Source of the DNA: an uncultured Campylobacter sp.
GTDB lineage: Bacteria > Campylobacterota > Campylobacteria > Campylobacterales > Campylobacteraceae
Length of the DNA stretch: 64,000 nucleotides
Reading direction: 5' to 3'
Assembly: GCA_900539255.1 (NCBI GenBank)
Contig: UQBJ01000004.1
Location: 1-64,000, forward strand
The translations under genes were made by a program, and so were the position numbers. A model generated the notes under the pieces. It saw only the letters and a list, made by a program, of their open reading frames with translations, made no database searches and was not told where the DNA came from. Numbering within the stretch: the stretch's first letter is position 1; every line of letters starts with the position of its first letter. Of the stretch, positions 8,714-16,851 are shown piece by piece.

Positions 8714-10059
8714 AGTCATCTATACAGCTGAAAATCAGCATTTTGTTCGCCATCGTTTGCCTTTTAATCGGTATTTTGTTTGTTATTTCTTTAAAATGGA
8801 CACTGCAAACATACGACAGCGAACAACGCGACTACCACGAAAATGTCGTTAAATTCCTAGTAAGCAACTACAACCTTAACAGCGACAAAAATCTCACTCG
8901 TCATCTTATGAATAGTGGCTTTAAGCTTGTCGAGGACAAAAAACTCGCCCAAGATGTCAAGCAAAATGGCAAGTATCATTTTAAGATGATGACGGATTTT
9001 GGGCTTGTTTCGTCTATATCTTATGATTATGCGCTTTTTTTGGAGCTGATAGATGATGATGAGGATATATTGTTTAAGACAAAAAGAAGCAATATCGCCT
9101 TTGAATTTATGCTTTTTGGCTTTTTGCTTTCTGTGGTGCTGGTGTTTGTGCTGTATTTGTCGATTATGAAATCCCTAACCCCGCTTGGAAAATTACGAAA
9201 GCAAATTGCCCTTGCGGTGAGCGGCGAGGACTTTTTCGCGCAGGATTTTAAAAGAGACGACATAGGCGAAATCGCCACGGATTTTTCAGATACGATTGAG
9301 CGAATGCACGAGCTTGTGGAGTCTAGGCAGCTTTTTTTACGCACCATAATGCACGAATTTAAAACGCCCATCGGCAAGGGCAGGCTTGTGGCTGAGATGA
9401 TAAAAGAAAAAAAGCAAAAAGAACGGCTAGTGGATATTTTCACGCGCCTTGACACGCTGATAAACGAGTCGGCTAAAATCGAAAGTTTGTTTTCCAAAAA
9501 CTACACCCTTGAAATCCGCCCGCACCGCTTTGACGAAGTGCTTGAACAAGCCAAAAAAATGCTGCTTGATGTGGAATTTGACAAAAAAGTCAAGGTAAAA
9601 AAGAGTGATAAATTTAGCCTAAATGTCGATATAGACAGCTTTGCGCTGGTTCTTAAAAACTTAATCGAAAACGCACTTAAATACTCAGATGATGGAATTT
9701 GCACTATCGAGTGCTTTGAAAACGGCTTTGTCGTCAAAAACAAGGGCAAACCCTTTAAGCACGACTACACAGAATACCTAAAACCCTTTATCCGCGAAAA
9801 GGACAACAAAAAAGAAGGACTTGGGCTAGGGCTTTACATAGTGGATAAAACTTGCGTAAGCCATCGTTTCGAGCTTTCGTATGAGTATAAAGGCTCAAAT
9901 CACTGCTTTAAGGTTATCGCAGACAGCACTTTGGCAGAGCAAAAGAGCAAAAATTTAGGCGATGAAAAAAGCGACAGCACAAGGGCGAAAATGTCGCCCC
10001 CCCCCCCCCCGCAATCTACGAGATTTTTTATGAGAGCAAGTGATGGGCAAGAAAAATAA
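8710..10059 (+). CDS. racS: Sensor histidine kinase RacS with a C14 tract near its 3' end
   Basis: Membrane sensor kinase for RacR. It has transmembrane helices at about residues 8-28 and 131-153 around a periplasmic sensor of about 100 aa, a HAMP-like linker, the phosphorylated His215 in MHEFKTP, and an ATPase domain with NLIENALKYS and GLGLGLYIV. After the catalytic domain the frame enters a run of 14 C (9997-10010). As sequenced, this gives a Pro5 stretch and a tail ending DGQEK that runs 17 bases into recR. With 15 or 12 C the tail would be AIYEIFYESK, with a TGATG stop/start overlap at recR; with 13 C it would end at 10033. The tail is therefore probably phase variable, while kinase function itself should be unaffected. 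Confidence 0.9.
   Translation: MKSSIQLKISILFAIVCLLIGILFVISLKWTLQTYDSEQRDYHENVVKFLVSNYNLNSDKNLTRHLMNSGFKLVEDKKLAQDVKQNGKYHFKMMTDFGLVSSISYDYALFLELIDDDEDILFKTKRSNIAFEFMLFGFLLSVVLVFVLYLSIMKSLTPLGKLRKQIALAVSGEDFFAQDFKRDDIGEIATDFSDTIERMHELVESRQLFLRTIMHEFKTPIGKGRLVAEMIKEKKQKERLVDIFTRLDTLINESAKIESLFSKNYTLEIRPHRFDEVLEQAKKMLLDVEFDKKVKVKKSDKFSLNVDIDSFALVLKNLIENALKYSDDGICTIECFENGFVVKNKGKPFKHDYTEYLKPFIREKDNKKEGLGLGLYIVDKTCVSHRFELSYEYKGSNHCFKVIADSTLAEQKSKNLGDEKSDSTRAKMSPPPPPQSTRFFMRASDGQEK
9997..10010 (+). repeat. Homopolymeric C14 contingency tract in racS
   Basis: Fourteen consecutive C between TCG and GCAATC. Long G or C runs in Campylobacter slip readily during replication and act as phase-variation switches. 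This one sets the last 8-16 codons of racS and how its stop codon meets the recR start. Confidence 0.9.
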
Positions 10060-10621
10060 CGAAAAATTCAACGAGCTTGTGGCGAGTTTCGCGAGTTTGC
10101 CGACTATCGGCAAAAAAACAGCCATTCGGCTTGCGTATTTTGTGAGCTTGCAAAACCACCTTGCAGGCGCAAAACTCGCCCAAGACATAGAAAACGCCAT
10201 TCGTTTCATCAAGCCTTGCAGCAAATGCGGAGCTTTGAGCGAAAACGAGCTTTGCGAAATTTGCGCCGATGATGAGCGCGATAGGGATTTGCTCTGTCTT
10301 GTGGAGGACGCAAAGGACATTTTAATCCTTGAAGAAAGCGGCAGTTTCAACGGGCTTTATTTCGTGCTTGACGAGCTAAATGACGAAAAAGTAGCAAAAC
10401 TGCGTGCGATGATACTTGAATTTAGCGTCAAAGAGCTGGTTTTCGCGCTCACTCATTCTGTAAATGCCGAAGCGATGGGCTTTTTTGTGGAGGACAAGTT
10501 GGCGGACTTGAATTTGTCGATGAGCAAAATCGCCCAAGGCGTGCCAAGCGGCGTGCATTTGGAAAATGTGGATTTCATCTCTTTGCATAAGGCTATGGTT
10601 TTTCGCACGAAACTTAAATGA
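10043..10621 (+). CDS. recR: Recombination protein RecR
   Basis: Part of the RecFOR/RecOR mediator that loads RecA on gapped DNA. The 192-aa protein shows the helix-hairpin-helix region LPTIGKKTAIRLAYF (about residues 18-32), a four-cysteine zinc site in CSKCGALSENELCEIC, and a Toprim domain starting LCLVEDAKDI. ATG at 10043 is chosen; a GTG one codon earlier (10040) is equally possible. No strong ribosome site precedes it, so translation may depend on coupling to racS, whose stop position is set by the C tract. Confidence 0.93.
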   Translation: MGKKNNEKFNELVASFASLPTIGKKTAIRLAYFVSLQNHLAGAKLAQDIENAIRFIKPCSKCGALSENELCEICADDERDRDLLCLVEDAKDILILEESGSFNGLYFVLDELNDEKVAKLRAMILEFSVKELVFALTHSVNAEAMGFFVEDKLADLNLSMSKIAQGVPSGVHLENVDFISLHKAMVFRTKLK

Positions 10622-10696
10622 GCTAAATCCTAAATTCACGCAATTTGCTTTTGATACTCTTGCTAAAATGCTGAATTTTATTTTAAACAAGGCTTA

Positions 10697-10733
10697 AAAA
10701 GGGTTTGCCTTAAAAGCTTGCAAACAACCTTTT
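10697..10733. terminator. Bidirectional hairpin terminator between recR and the gene at 10832
   Basis: AAAAGG GTTTGC (10697-10708) pairs with GCAAAC and CCTTTT (10720-10733) with a two-base AA bulge and an 11-base loop. It is flanked by A and T runs, so it could end transcription from both the recR side and the convergent 10832-11896 gene. Confidence 0.7.
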
Positions 10734-10831
10734 ATCCTTGTCATACTCAGCAAAAGCTGACAAATTTAGCGTTTAAATCAAAGCCAAAATGTTTGATAAA
10801 CGCTATTTTGAAAATTTATGAGGCTTTTGCC

Positions 10832-11896
10832 TTACCATTGAAGTTTGCCCGTGTTGTTGGTTAAAATTTCCTTTGCACTTCTGTATTCTAGCTTTGCGCC
10901 ATAAAGTTTGCAAATTTCGCTAAGATACTCGAAACTTTGCTTGTCGTCTTTGTTTAAGATGGCTTGTTTATACCCCTCAAATGAGGTGTCAAATTTAAGC
11001 TTTCTTTCATAATGGGCTTGTTTCATTTTTTCAGCAAGCATTTGCCTGTTTTCAATGATTTGCGGCAACTTTTCCATACATAAAGCCGCGATTTCCTCGT
11101 AGCGTTTTTTGCTGATTTCAGCCTGCGCAAAGACACCAAAAAGCGTTTCTAGCGCAAAATCTATCGTTTTGCTCATCGTTACCACAGCGATAGAACCGAC
11201 AATGATAGCTAATGCTGGGGCGACAAAGCTTGCTACCAAAGGCGTCATCATCGGCGCAAGAGCAACTGCTAGCTTGCTTTCAAGCCCTACGCTAATAATA
11301 GCAATCACCGCAGTGAAAAAGATTTTGGCAATAGCACTTAAAAGTTCCTTAAAACTTGAAATTTTGCCATTTATGTAATCACACACCGCATTTGTTATTT
11401 GCTTCATTTGCTCGGGAAAATTCTTCCAAATCGCATTCATTTTGGTGATTATAGGCTCAAAAATCTGCCTTAAAAGTGCCACAGAAATATCCGCATAGCC
11501 AAGCTCATTGTCTTGCATAAGCGCTTTTATCTCTTGCAAACTCTTTGTCGTGGCGTTCATAAGCCTTTGCGCCCTTATTTCTAGGCTTGTGTTTGAATTC
11601 TCGCTAAAAGCGTCCTTTATCTCAAACATTGCGTTGTTTGCTAAGGTTTTTAACGCCACCAAAACAGCATCACAAGCATCAGCGTTTGTATCCACGCTTT
11701 GTGCGATAACATTTGTTTGAGAATTTATGCTTTTATCCACAAGAACGCTTTGGATATTTTTTACTCCGCCGCCTTCTTGAATGTATAGCTTAAAAGCTTG
11801 TTTGTAGGTATCAAGGCTAAATATATCAACCCCAAACCTTTCTTTTGTCCGTGTGCCTATTTCATCAATGATTTCATCATACAAAGTCTTTGTCAT
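10832..11896 (-). CDS. Uncharacterised helical protein with a central hydrophobic segment
   Basis: I do not recognise this 354-aa protein. It looks mostly alpha-helical and soluble at both ends, with one long hydrophobic stretch at about residues 187-241 (from LSAIAKIFF to VGSIAVVTM) and a charged C-terminal part containing KKRYEEIAALC. There is no signal peptide. The ATG at 11896 has AAGGA upstream. It lies 70 bases after a gene of nearly equal length with a glycine-rich hydrophobic core and is probably co-transcribed with it. A soluble-helix plus hydrophobic-hairpin design recalls alpha-helical pore-forming pairs, but I see no sequence signature that proves it. Confidence 0.75.
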   Translation of the reverse strand: MTKTLYDEIIDEIGTRTKERFGVDIFSLDTYKQAFKLYIQEGGGVKNIQSVLVDKSINSQTNVIAQSVDTNADACDAVLVALKTLANNAMFEIKDAFSENSNTSLEIRAQRLMNATTKSLQEIKALMQDNELGYADISVALLRQIFEPIITKMNAIWKNFPEQMKQITNAVCDYINGKISSFKELLSAIAKIFFTAVIAIISVGLESKLAVALAPMMTPLVASFVAPALAIIVGSIAVVTMSKTIDFALETLFGVFAQAEISKKRYEEIAALCMEKLPQIIENRQMLAEKMKQAHYERKLKFDTSFEGYKQAILNKDDKQSFEYLSEICKLYGAKLEYRSAKEILTNNTGKLQW

Positions 11897-11966
11897 AGTT
11901 TATCCTTTCTGTTTAAAACCGAGTAAAATTAAAGGCAGGATTTAAATTCTGCCTTTAACTCAACGC

Positions 11967-12992
11967 TTATTTGTCGCCGAATTTGCTTTGGATTTCGTCC
12001 ATAAGCTCTTTGACCTTTTTTTGTTGCTTGATAATGTCTTGTGTGGTTTTATCATCATCAAACAAAAGAGGACTTTTGATGATTTCGTGCGCTAACACAG
12101 CAAGTTGGCTCATCACCTCTATGCTTTTTTTCTCATCATCATTCCATCTTGTCCCGACATTAGTAAAGCCTTTTTTGATGGCGATTTCCTCCACTATATC
12201 AACCGCTTTACCAAGATCTTCGTTTATCTTTATTAGTGTCCTTTCCGCCTCTTTTGCCCTATCGGCGATTTGCACCCAGAGCAATTCCTCAGCCTTTAAA
12301 TGCTCGCAAACTACGCTTACAGCACTATAATAACTCATCGCGTCATATTTTTTGCTCTCAGCACTCTTTGCCCACACCAAGCCAGCCACAGCGATAACGG
12401 GTGCAGCGACTATACCACCAAGCAAGGCAGTGCCACCAGCCACGCCCAAGCCACCAGTGGCAAGCGAACCACCACCTAGCCAAGCCAAAGTTGCATTAGT
12501 TGCTGCTATTCCGCCAAGTGAGCCTATCGCTGCGCCCGTTGAGGCAGTCCCAAGCGCGCTCACAGCACCAAAAGCACCAATCCCAGCCAATGCTCCTGAT
12601 GCAGCACCGCCAGCAATCGAGCCAATGGCAGTGTTGAGATTTATGATTTCTTGCCTCATCGTTTGAAGCTTGCTCAAATCAAAATCTTTGATGATTTCAC
12701 TCAAATCTTTTTTGCATTCAAGTTCGAGTTTTTCGGCAACATTTACATAACGAGTCAAATTTCCCTCATTAACTAACGCCTTAACCTTGCCAAGCTTGTT
12801 AAAAAGCTTTTCAGCCTCTTGTTTGCGCTCGTTGAGATAGTTTTCACTTGCCTCATACATATCTTTTGCCGCTTCGTGATACTCGCCCGCACTCTTTGTG
12901 TCTTGGTAAGCATCATAGCCTTTTTTTGCGCCAAATGCAGCAACTGCACCAGCCCCTATCCAACCCAAAACGGGTATCAATGGTAATGCCAT
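11967..12992 (-). CDS. Glycine-zipper, membrane-active-looking protein of unknown function
   Basis: 341 aa. An N-terminal hydrophobic stretch (LPLIPVLGWIGAGAVAAFG) is followed by an amphipathic, probably coiled-coil region (about 30-118). Next comes an 85-residue Gly/Ala-rich core at about 121-208 with repeated GxxxG spacing (SIAGGAASGALAGIGAFGA; LAWLGGGSLATGGLG). A charged helical C terminus rich in Lys and Glu ends the protein. The ATG at 12992 follows AAAGGA; an upstream in-frame TTG (13019) has no ribosome site. It lies 29 bases after the YkgJ-type gene. Glycine zippers pack helices in membranes, so a membrane or oligomeric role is likely, but the function is unknown. Confidence 0.8.
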   Translation of the reverse strand: MALPLIPVLGWIGAGAVAAFGAKKGYDAYQDTKSAGEYHEAAKDMYEASENYLNERKQEAEKLFNKLGKVKALVNEGNLTRYVNVAEKLELECKKDLSEIIKDFDLSKLQTMRQEIINLNTAIGSIAGGAASGALAGIGAFGAVSALGTASTGAAIGSLGGIAATNATLAWLGGGSLATGGLGVAGGTALLGGIVAAPVIAVAGLVWAKSAESKKYDAMSYYSAVSVVCEHLKAEELLWVQIADRAKEAERTLIKINEDLGKAVDIVEEIAIKKGFTNVGTRWNDDEKKSIEVMSQLAVLAHEIIKSPLLFDDDKTTQDIIKQQKKVKELMDEIQSKFGDK

Positions 12993-13021
12993 TTTTTGTC
13001 CTTTCTTTGCTTTTTGCAAAT

Positions 13022-13309
13022 TTAAATTTTCATTCTAAAACGCTCATCAACGCCGTATTTTTCTTGCAGTAAATTGCACGCTTTGGCGTTCAGTGCGTAG
13101 AATTTTCTTTTAGAATAAATGCTTGAAAAATACCGCTCAAACATTTCATCAACTCTACATACCACAGGGCGTTGAGCGTAAATTTGACACTCATTTGTGT
13201 CTAAATTTAGCCACGAACACACCCCATCCCCCTTGTCAAACTCTTTAAGCTCGGCTATTTTAGCTATGCTTTTACAGCAAGCTCCGCACTTCGTGCAAGC
13301 AAAGCTCAA
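13022..13309 (-). CDS. YkgJ-family cysteine-cluster protein
   Basis: A 95-aa protein with the YkgJ (CxxCxxCC) pattern: CTKCGACCKS at residues 5-14, a middle Cys in GVCSWL, then CQIYAQRPVVCR around residues 41-52. The family is thought to bind zinc or an iron-sulfur centre through these cysteines, with no settled function. The start is given as TTG at 13309; a strong AAAGGAGG lies too far upstream (about 30 bases) to fit it well, so the true start is uncertain. It heads the three-gene reverse-strand locus to 10832. Confidence 0.75.
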   Translation of the reverse strand: MSFACTKCGACCKSIAKIAELKEFDKGDGVCSWLNLDTNECQIYAQRPVVCRVDEMFERYFSSIYSKRKFYALNAKACNLLQEKYGVDERFRMKI

Positions 13310-13523
13310 AGGCTTGTTTGTTTGTTCTTTTCTAACCTTGCACCTCCTTTAACGCTAAATTTTTCAAAAATTTATAGTAAAAATAAGGCGCATTGTTTTG
13401 CCCGCGCAAACGATATAAATGAGAAAAATTTGATAAATTTAAGGTATTTTTGAGTAAAAATTTTAAAAGGTTGAATTTTTGGGTGTAAAAAGGTGTCTTG
13501 TGCTTTAAAAGGCGCGTGCTAAC

Positions 13524-13545
13524 GAGAGAGAGAGAGAGAGAGAGA
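13524..13545. repeat. (GA)11 dinucleotide tract
   Basis: Eleven perfect GA units (CT on the reverse strand) in the 564-base gap 13310-13873, which holds no convincing gene. Dinucleotide tracts of this length are prone to slippage. On the reverse strand, an ATG at 13575 reads into the tract and stops just after it (TCTCGTTAG). Adding one unit would join it to a 70-odd-codon open frame that ends just before the YkgJ-type gene. Whether that frame is ever translated is unknown. Confidence 0.8.
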
Positions 13546-13846
13546 AAAAGTCCCCCGCCCAAACACTGCTCCCATTTTCGCTTTATTTAAAAGCGTTGCG
13601 TTAAGATGACATAAAGCGTTTGCAAAACTCGCTAAATTTACAGCATTTGCTTTCAAAGGCTCGTCCTTTTTTGAATTCTTTAAAATTGATTTTTGAATTC
13701 TAGCCTTATTTAGCTTAAAATCATCTTAAAATTCAGCAATGAAAATTTAATTTTCTTGCAAATTTAGAGCAAATGCAATGCAAACACAGCACTTATCAAC
13801 TTGCAAATAATCTTTCCGTTGTAATTTCAGCGAAACTCAAATCTGC

Positions 13847-13852
13847 TATAAT
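13847..13852 (+). promoter_or_regulatory. -10 box for the polyferredoxin gene
   Basis: TATAAT in CTGCTATAATGTG. The predicted transcript start falls near 13858, so an in-frame GTG at 13853 cannot be the start. The ATG at 13874 with GGAG at 13863-13866 is used instead. Confidence 0.7.
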
Positions 13853-13873
13853 GTGCTTTTTTGGAGAAAATTT

Positions 13874-15541
13874 ATGAAAGATTTTGTCTTTATCAAAAAT
13901 GACTTTTTAGTGCCATTACCCGATAGTATCAGCCTTTGTGAGCGTGATGAGCTTGAAAAATGGAGCGAAAATTCAAAGCAAGGCGAAAAATTCGCACTTA
14001 TCAGCAACGAAAAAAGCCCAAACGCTCAAATTTACGCCCCTGAAATCAACTTTTATCTTAAAAATTCGCAAGATGAGTGCTTGGATAAAGCAAAAAACAC
14101 GCTTTTGCTTTACGAAGTGCGCGCAAGCCTTTATGATTTGGGGCTTGACTTGGAGTATGACAAGCAAGTGGGCGCAAATGTCATCATCGCAAGCGCACAA
14201 GATAGGGGCGCATTGTGCGAATTTTTGGGGCAAAATGGCTTTAAGGCTTTGCAGGTGAGCGAAGTTTTAGGCGTGTATGGCAGCGTTGGAGAACTCGGCG
14301 TTATCACGCAAGAAAAGGGTGCAGAGCTTGAAATAGCGTGCGATTTTTTCTTTTATGATGAGTTTAAAACAAGTTTTGACAAGCAAAGCGGGTGTTATGA
14401 CTTGCGAAAATTCAGCGATGAGCGAGCTTTGCTTGAATTTTTACAGGTTAAAAGCCCCATTTATCGCTATAAAAATTATATAAACTACGACAGCAGCATT
14501 TGTCAGTATGATAAAAGGCGCGAAGAGTGCTGCGGCAAGTGCGCTGAGCTTTGCCCTAGCGTGGCGATACTCAAAGACGAGAGCAAGCGCGAGCTGGTGT
14601 TTTCGCAGGTTGATTGCGTGGGCTGTGGGGACTGCGTGAGCGTGTGTCCTAGTGGCAGCCTTGAATTTACGCCCTTGCCGAGTGCGAGTTTTTGGGCTTT
14701 GCTGGACTTTTACAAGGGCAAAAAAATCCTGCTTGTCGATGAAAAATTCGCCCTTGAAAGCCTTGAAATCAGCCTTGATAAAAATGTTTTGCCATTAGTG
14801 CTTAACAGCACTCAACTTAACGAAACCACGCTTTTAGCACTACTGCAAGCAAGTGGGGCAAATATAACTCTCTGTGCGACAAGGCTTTCAAAGGGCAATG
14901 AAGACGCCATAGCCCTTTTAAACGCTATTTTTGAGAGAAAATTTAACAAAAAGGCTATTTTCGTGGTAAATGAAGCAAAAAATTTGCAAACTGCGCTTGA
15001 AAAATGTGAATTTATCGATGATTTGCGCTTTGATTTGCCCCAAAGTCCTATGCTTAAAAGGGAGCATTTTGCTAAAAGGCTCGCTCATATCGTGGGTGAT
15101 GATGATTTGGGCGTGGTGAAAAGCGGCGAATGGGTGCGTTACGGACAAATCAAAGTCGATGAATCCCGCTGCACGCTGTGTTTGGCTTGCGTAGGCGCGT
15201 GCAATGTCGGTGCGCTCGTGGCTGATAGCAAGGATAATTCTTTAAAATTCAATGCCAGCCTTTGCACGACTTGCGCTTACTGCGTTAAAAGCTGTGCTGA
15301 ACCTGATACTATCGCGCTTGAACGAAGTGGGATTGAGTTAAATGCCACTTATTTTGGCTTTCGCACGCTTGCTAGTGATGAGCTGTTTGCCTGCGTGGAG
15401 TGCGGCAAGGAATTTGCCACAAAAAAGGCGGTTGAAAGGGTAGCAAGCCTGATGAAAGGCAAATTTGCGGGCGATGAAAAAAGGCTCAAAACGCTTTACT
15501 GCTGCGCTGAATGCAAAGCAAAGTTGATGATATTTGGCTAA
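13874..15541 (+). CDS. Multi-cluster 4Fe-4S ferredoxin-type protein
   Basis: A 555-aa cytoplasmic iron-sulfur protein. Two ferredoxin-type Cys sets lie mid-protein: CCGKCAELCP (about 219-228) and CVGCGDCVSVCP (about 246-257). Two more lie further on: CTLCLACVGACN (about 432-443) and CTTCAYCVKSCA (about 464-475). A final Cys set (CVECGKE, then CCAEC) looks like a zinc ribbon. The N-terminal 200 residues match nothing I recognise. It could pass electrons between a dehydrogenase and a membrane complex; the partner is unknown. A dsbA-like gene follows 90 bases later under its own apparent promoter. Confidence 0.82.
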   Translation: MKDFVFIKNDFLVPLPDSISLCERDELEKWSENSKQGEKFALISNEKSPNAQIYAPEINFYLKNSQDECLDKAKNTLLLYEVRASLYDLGLDLEYDKQVGANVIIASAQDRGALCEFLGQNGFKALQVSEVLGVYGSVGELGVITQEKGAELEIACDFFFYDEFKTSFDKQSGCYDLRKFSDERALLEFLQVKSPIYRYKNYINYDSSICQYDKRREECCGKCAELCPSVAILKDESKRELVFSQVDCVGCGDCVSVCPSGSLEFTPLPSASFWALLDFYKGKKILLVDEKFALESLEISLDKNVLPLVLNSTQLNETTLLALLQASGANITLCATRLSKGNEDAIALLNAIFERKFNKKAIFVVNEAKNLQTALEKCEFIDDLRFDLPQSPMLKREHFAKRLAHIVGDDDLGVVKSGEWVRYGQIKVDESRCTLCLACVGACNVGALVADSKDNSLKFNASLCTTCAYCVKSCAEPDTIALERSGIELNATYFGFRTLASDELFACVECGKEFATKKAVERVASLMKGKFAGDEKRLKTLYCCAECKAKLMIFG

Positions 15542-15599
15542 ATTTAGGCGTTTGCAGCGTGGGCGTTTGACGCTTTAAATTTGGTTTAAAAAAATGCTG

Positions 15600-15605
15600 T
15601 ATGAT
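15600..15605 (+). promoter_or_regulatory. Possible -10 box for the dsbA-like gene
   Basis: TATGAT in CTGTATGATAGCG, 27 bases before the dsbA-like ATG. Weak match; no -35 is expected. Confidence 0.35.
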
Positions 15606-15631
15606 AGCGAAAATTCACACAAAGGACAAAA

Positions 15632-16270
15632 ATGAAAAGTTTTAAAAAACTCGCGCAAACTGCGCTTTTGGTAGGGCTTTTAACAAGTGCTGCTTTGGGG
15701 CTTGACAAGTTTCAAAGCCTTGATAAACCCTTTGAAAACGAGCAAAACACCATCATCGAAACCTTTTCGTTTTGGTGCGGGGGCTGTTACCATCACCACG
15801 AGCTAGGCACTTTGGCGAAAATCAAAGAAAAATTGCCAAATTTCACTTACAAAATTTACCCGCTCACGGAAGTGCCTTTTGGCGAGGAATTTGGCAGGCT
15901 TTATGCGTATGCGCAAAGCAAGGACGAGGCGGCTGGGCTTGATGCTACTCAAAAAAACTCCGCAATGCACAAGCTCGCAGATGCTTATTTCGTGGCGATT
16001 TTCAAGCGCAAAATCAACTACACCGACTCACGCACTTTCACAAAGCTAGGGCTTAAAACGCTTGGTATCAGTCAAAAAGAGCTTGATGAGTTTGTCAAAA
16101 GCCCCAAAGGACAGCGAATTTACAAGGATTATGACAAGGCAAGTGCGGTTACAGAGGCTTATGGAGCTACGCCATCCTTTACGATAAACGGCAAATACTT
16201 TCTTTTGCTCCAAGATATACGCGGACTTGATGAAATGGTCGAGGTTATCAAGGACGCAAGCAAGAAATAA
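15632..16270 (+). CDS. DsbA-family periplasmic thiol:disulfide oxidoreductase
   Basis: Introduces disulfide bonds into secreted proteins. The 212-aa precursor has a signal peptide (basic MKSFKK, hydrophobic core, likely cleavage near SAALG at 19-23). Its active site is CGGC at residues 49-52, followed by a His-rich YHHHE; the cis-Pro loop is in GATPSFTING near 177-186. CGGC in place of the enterobacterial CPHC suggests altered redox properties. Ribosome site AAAGGA is well placed before the ATG. It is probably monocistronic, since the following gap is repeat-filled. Confidence 0.88.
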   Translation: MKSFKKLAQTALLVGLLTSAALGLDKFQSLDKPFENEQNTIIETFSFWCGGCYHHHELGTLAKIKEKLPNFTYKIYPLTEVPFGEEFGRLYAYAQSKDEAAGLDATQKNSAMHKLADAYFVAIFKRKINYTDSRTFTKLGLKTLGISQKELDEFVKSPKGQRIYKDYDKASAVTEAYGATPSFTINGKYFLLLQDIRGLDEMVEVIKDASKK

Positions 16271-16304
16271 CGCCTAAATTCAAGCCTTGCGCGAGCTTAA
16301 AAGC

Positions 16305-16645
16305 AATAAAAAGCGAAAAATCCAAAGAAATTTTAAGATACACTTTAAATTTATGGATACTTCGCTAACGCTCAGTATGACAAATTTAGGCAAAAACCTA
16401 AATTTGATAGTTTGCTACACTTTAATGTCATCAAAGCTGGCAATGATGGTGGATTTTGTCATTTTGAGCGTAGCGAAAAATCCACAAAGATTAAAAGAAA
16501 ACTTACCATTTTTGGATACTTCGCTAACGCTCAGTATGACAAGATTGAGTATTTTTTATAGTTTAAAATGTTTGTCATTTTGAGCCTTTTGCAAAAAGGC
16601 GAAAAATCCATAAATTCCGTGTTGAGTATGGATACTTCGATAAGA
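16305..16645. repeat. Cluster of dispersed imperfect-palindrome repeats
   Basis: The 568-base gap 16271-16838 holds at least three copies of the repeat family, with cores at 16352-16382, 16457-16480 and 16518-16542. They alternate GGATACTTCGCTAACGCTCA and GTCATTTTGAGCGTAGCGAA orientations, so neighbouring copies can pair into long hairpins. A partial copy near 16570-16640 follows. Frames reading through (for example peptides like VILSVAKNP) are repeat translations, not genes. Confidence 0.8.
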
Positions 16646-16753
16646 ATTTAGCGTGATGAATTTATTAGCATAATAAGAAATTTTAGTATTGCAAGAAATT
16701 TATGGGATTTTTTCATTTGTGTCATAAGGCATTTTAAGGCAGAGATTTGCGGG

Positions 16754-16851
16754 TTGTTAGCTTGCTAAAATCATTGATTTTTGAATTGTTAGTTTTCTAA
16801 AATCATTGATTTCGCGAATTGTCAGTTTGCTAAAATCACTAATTTTTCAGC
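16754..16851. repeat. Three 32-33 bp tandem repeats overlapping the ape1 stop codon
   Basis: Units at 16754-16785, 16786-16818 and 16819-about 16851 share TTGTTAG, TTGCTAAAATCATTGATTTT and an AA junction, with a few changes per unit. The third unit contains the stop codon (16839-16841) and the last codons of the reverse-strand esterase gene, so the array may have grown outward from the gene end. Confidence 0.75.

Noticed and set aside
12352..12666. Pro/Ala-rich plus-strand frame
   Set aside because: Opposite strand of the glycine zipper codons; a shadow frame.
16287..16583. 98-aa frame between dsbA-like and ape1
   Set aside because: Made of repeat copies (TSLTLSMT, VILSVAKNP); not a gene.
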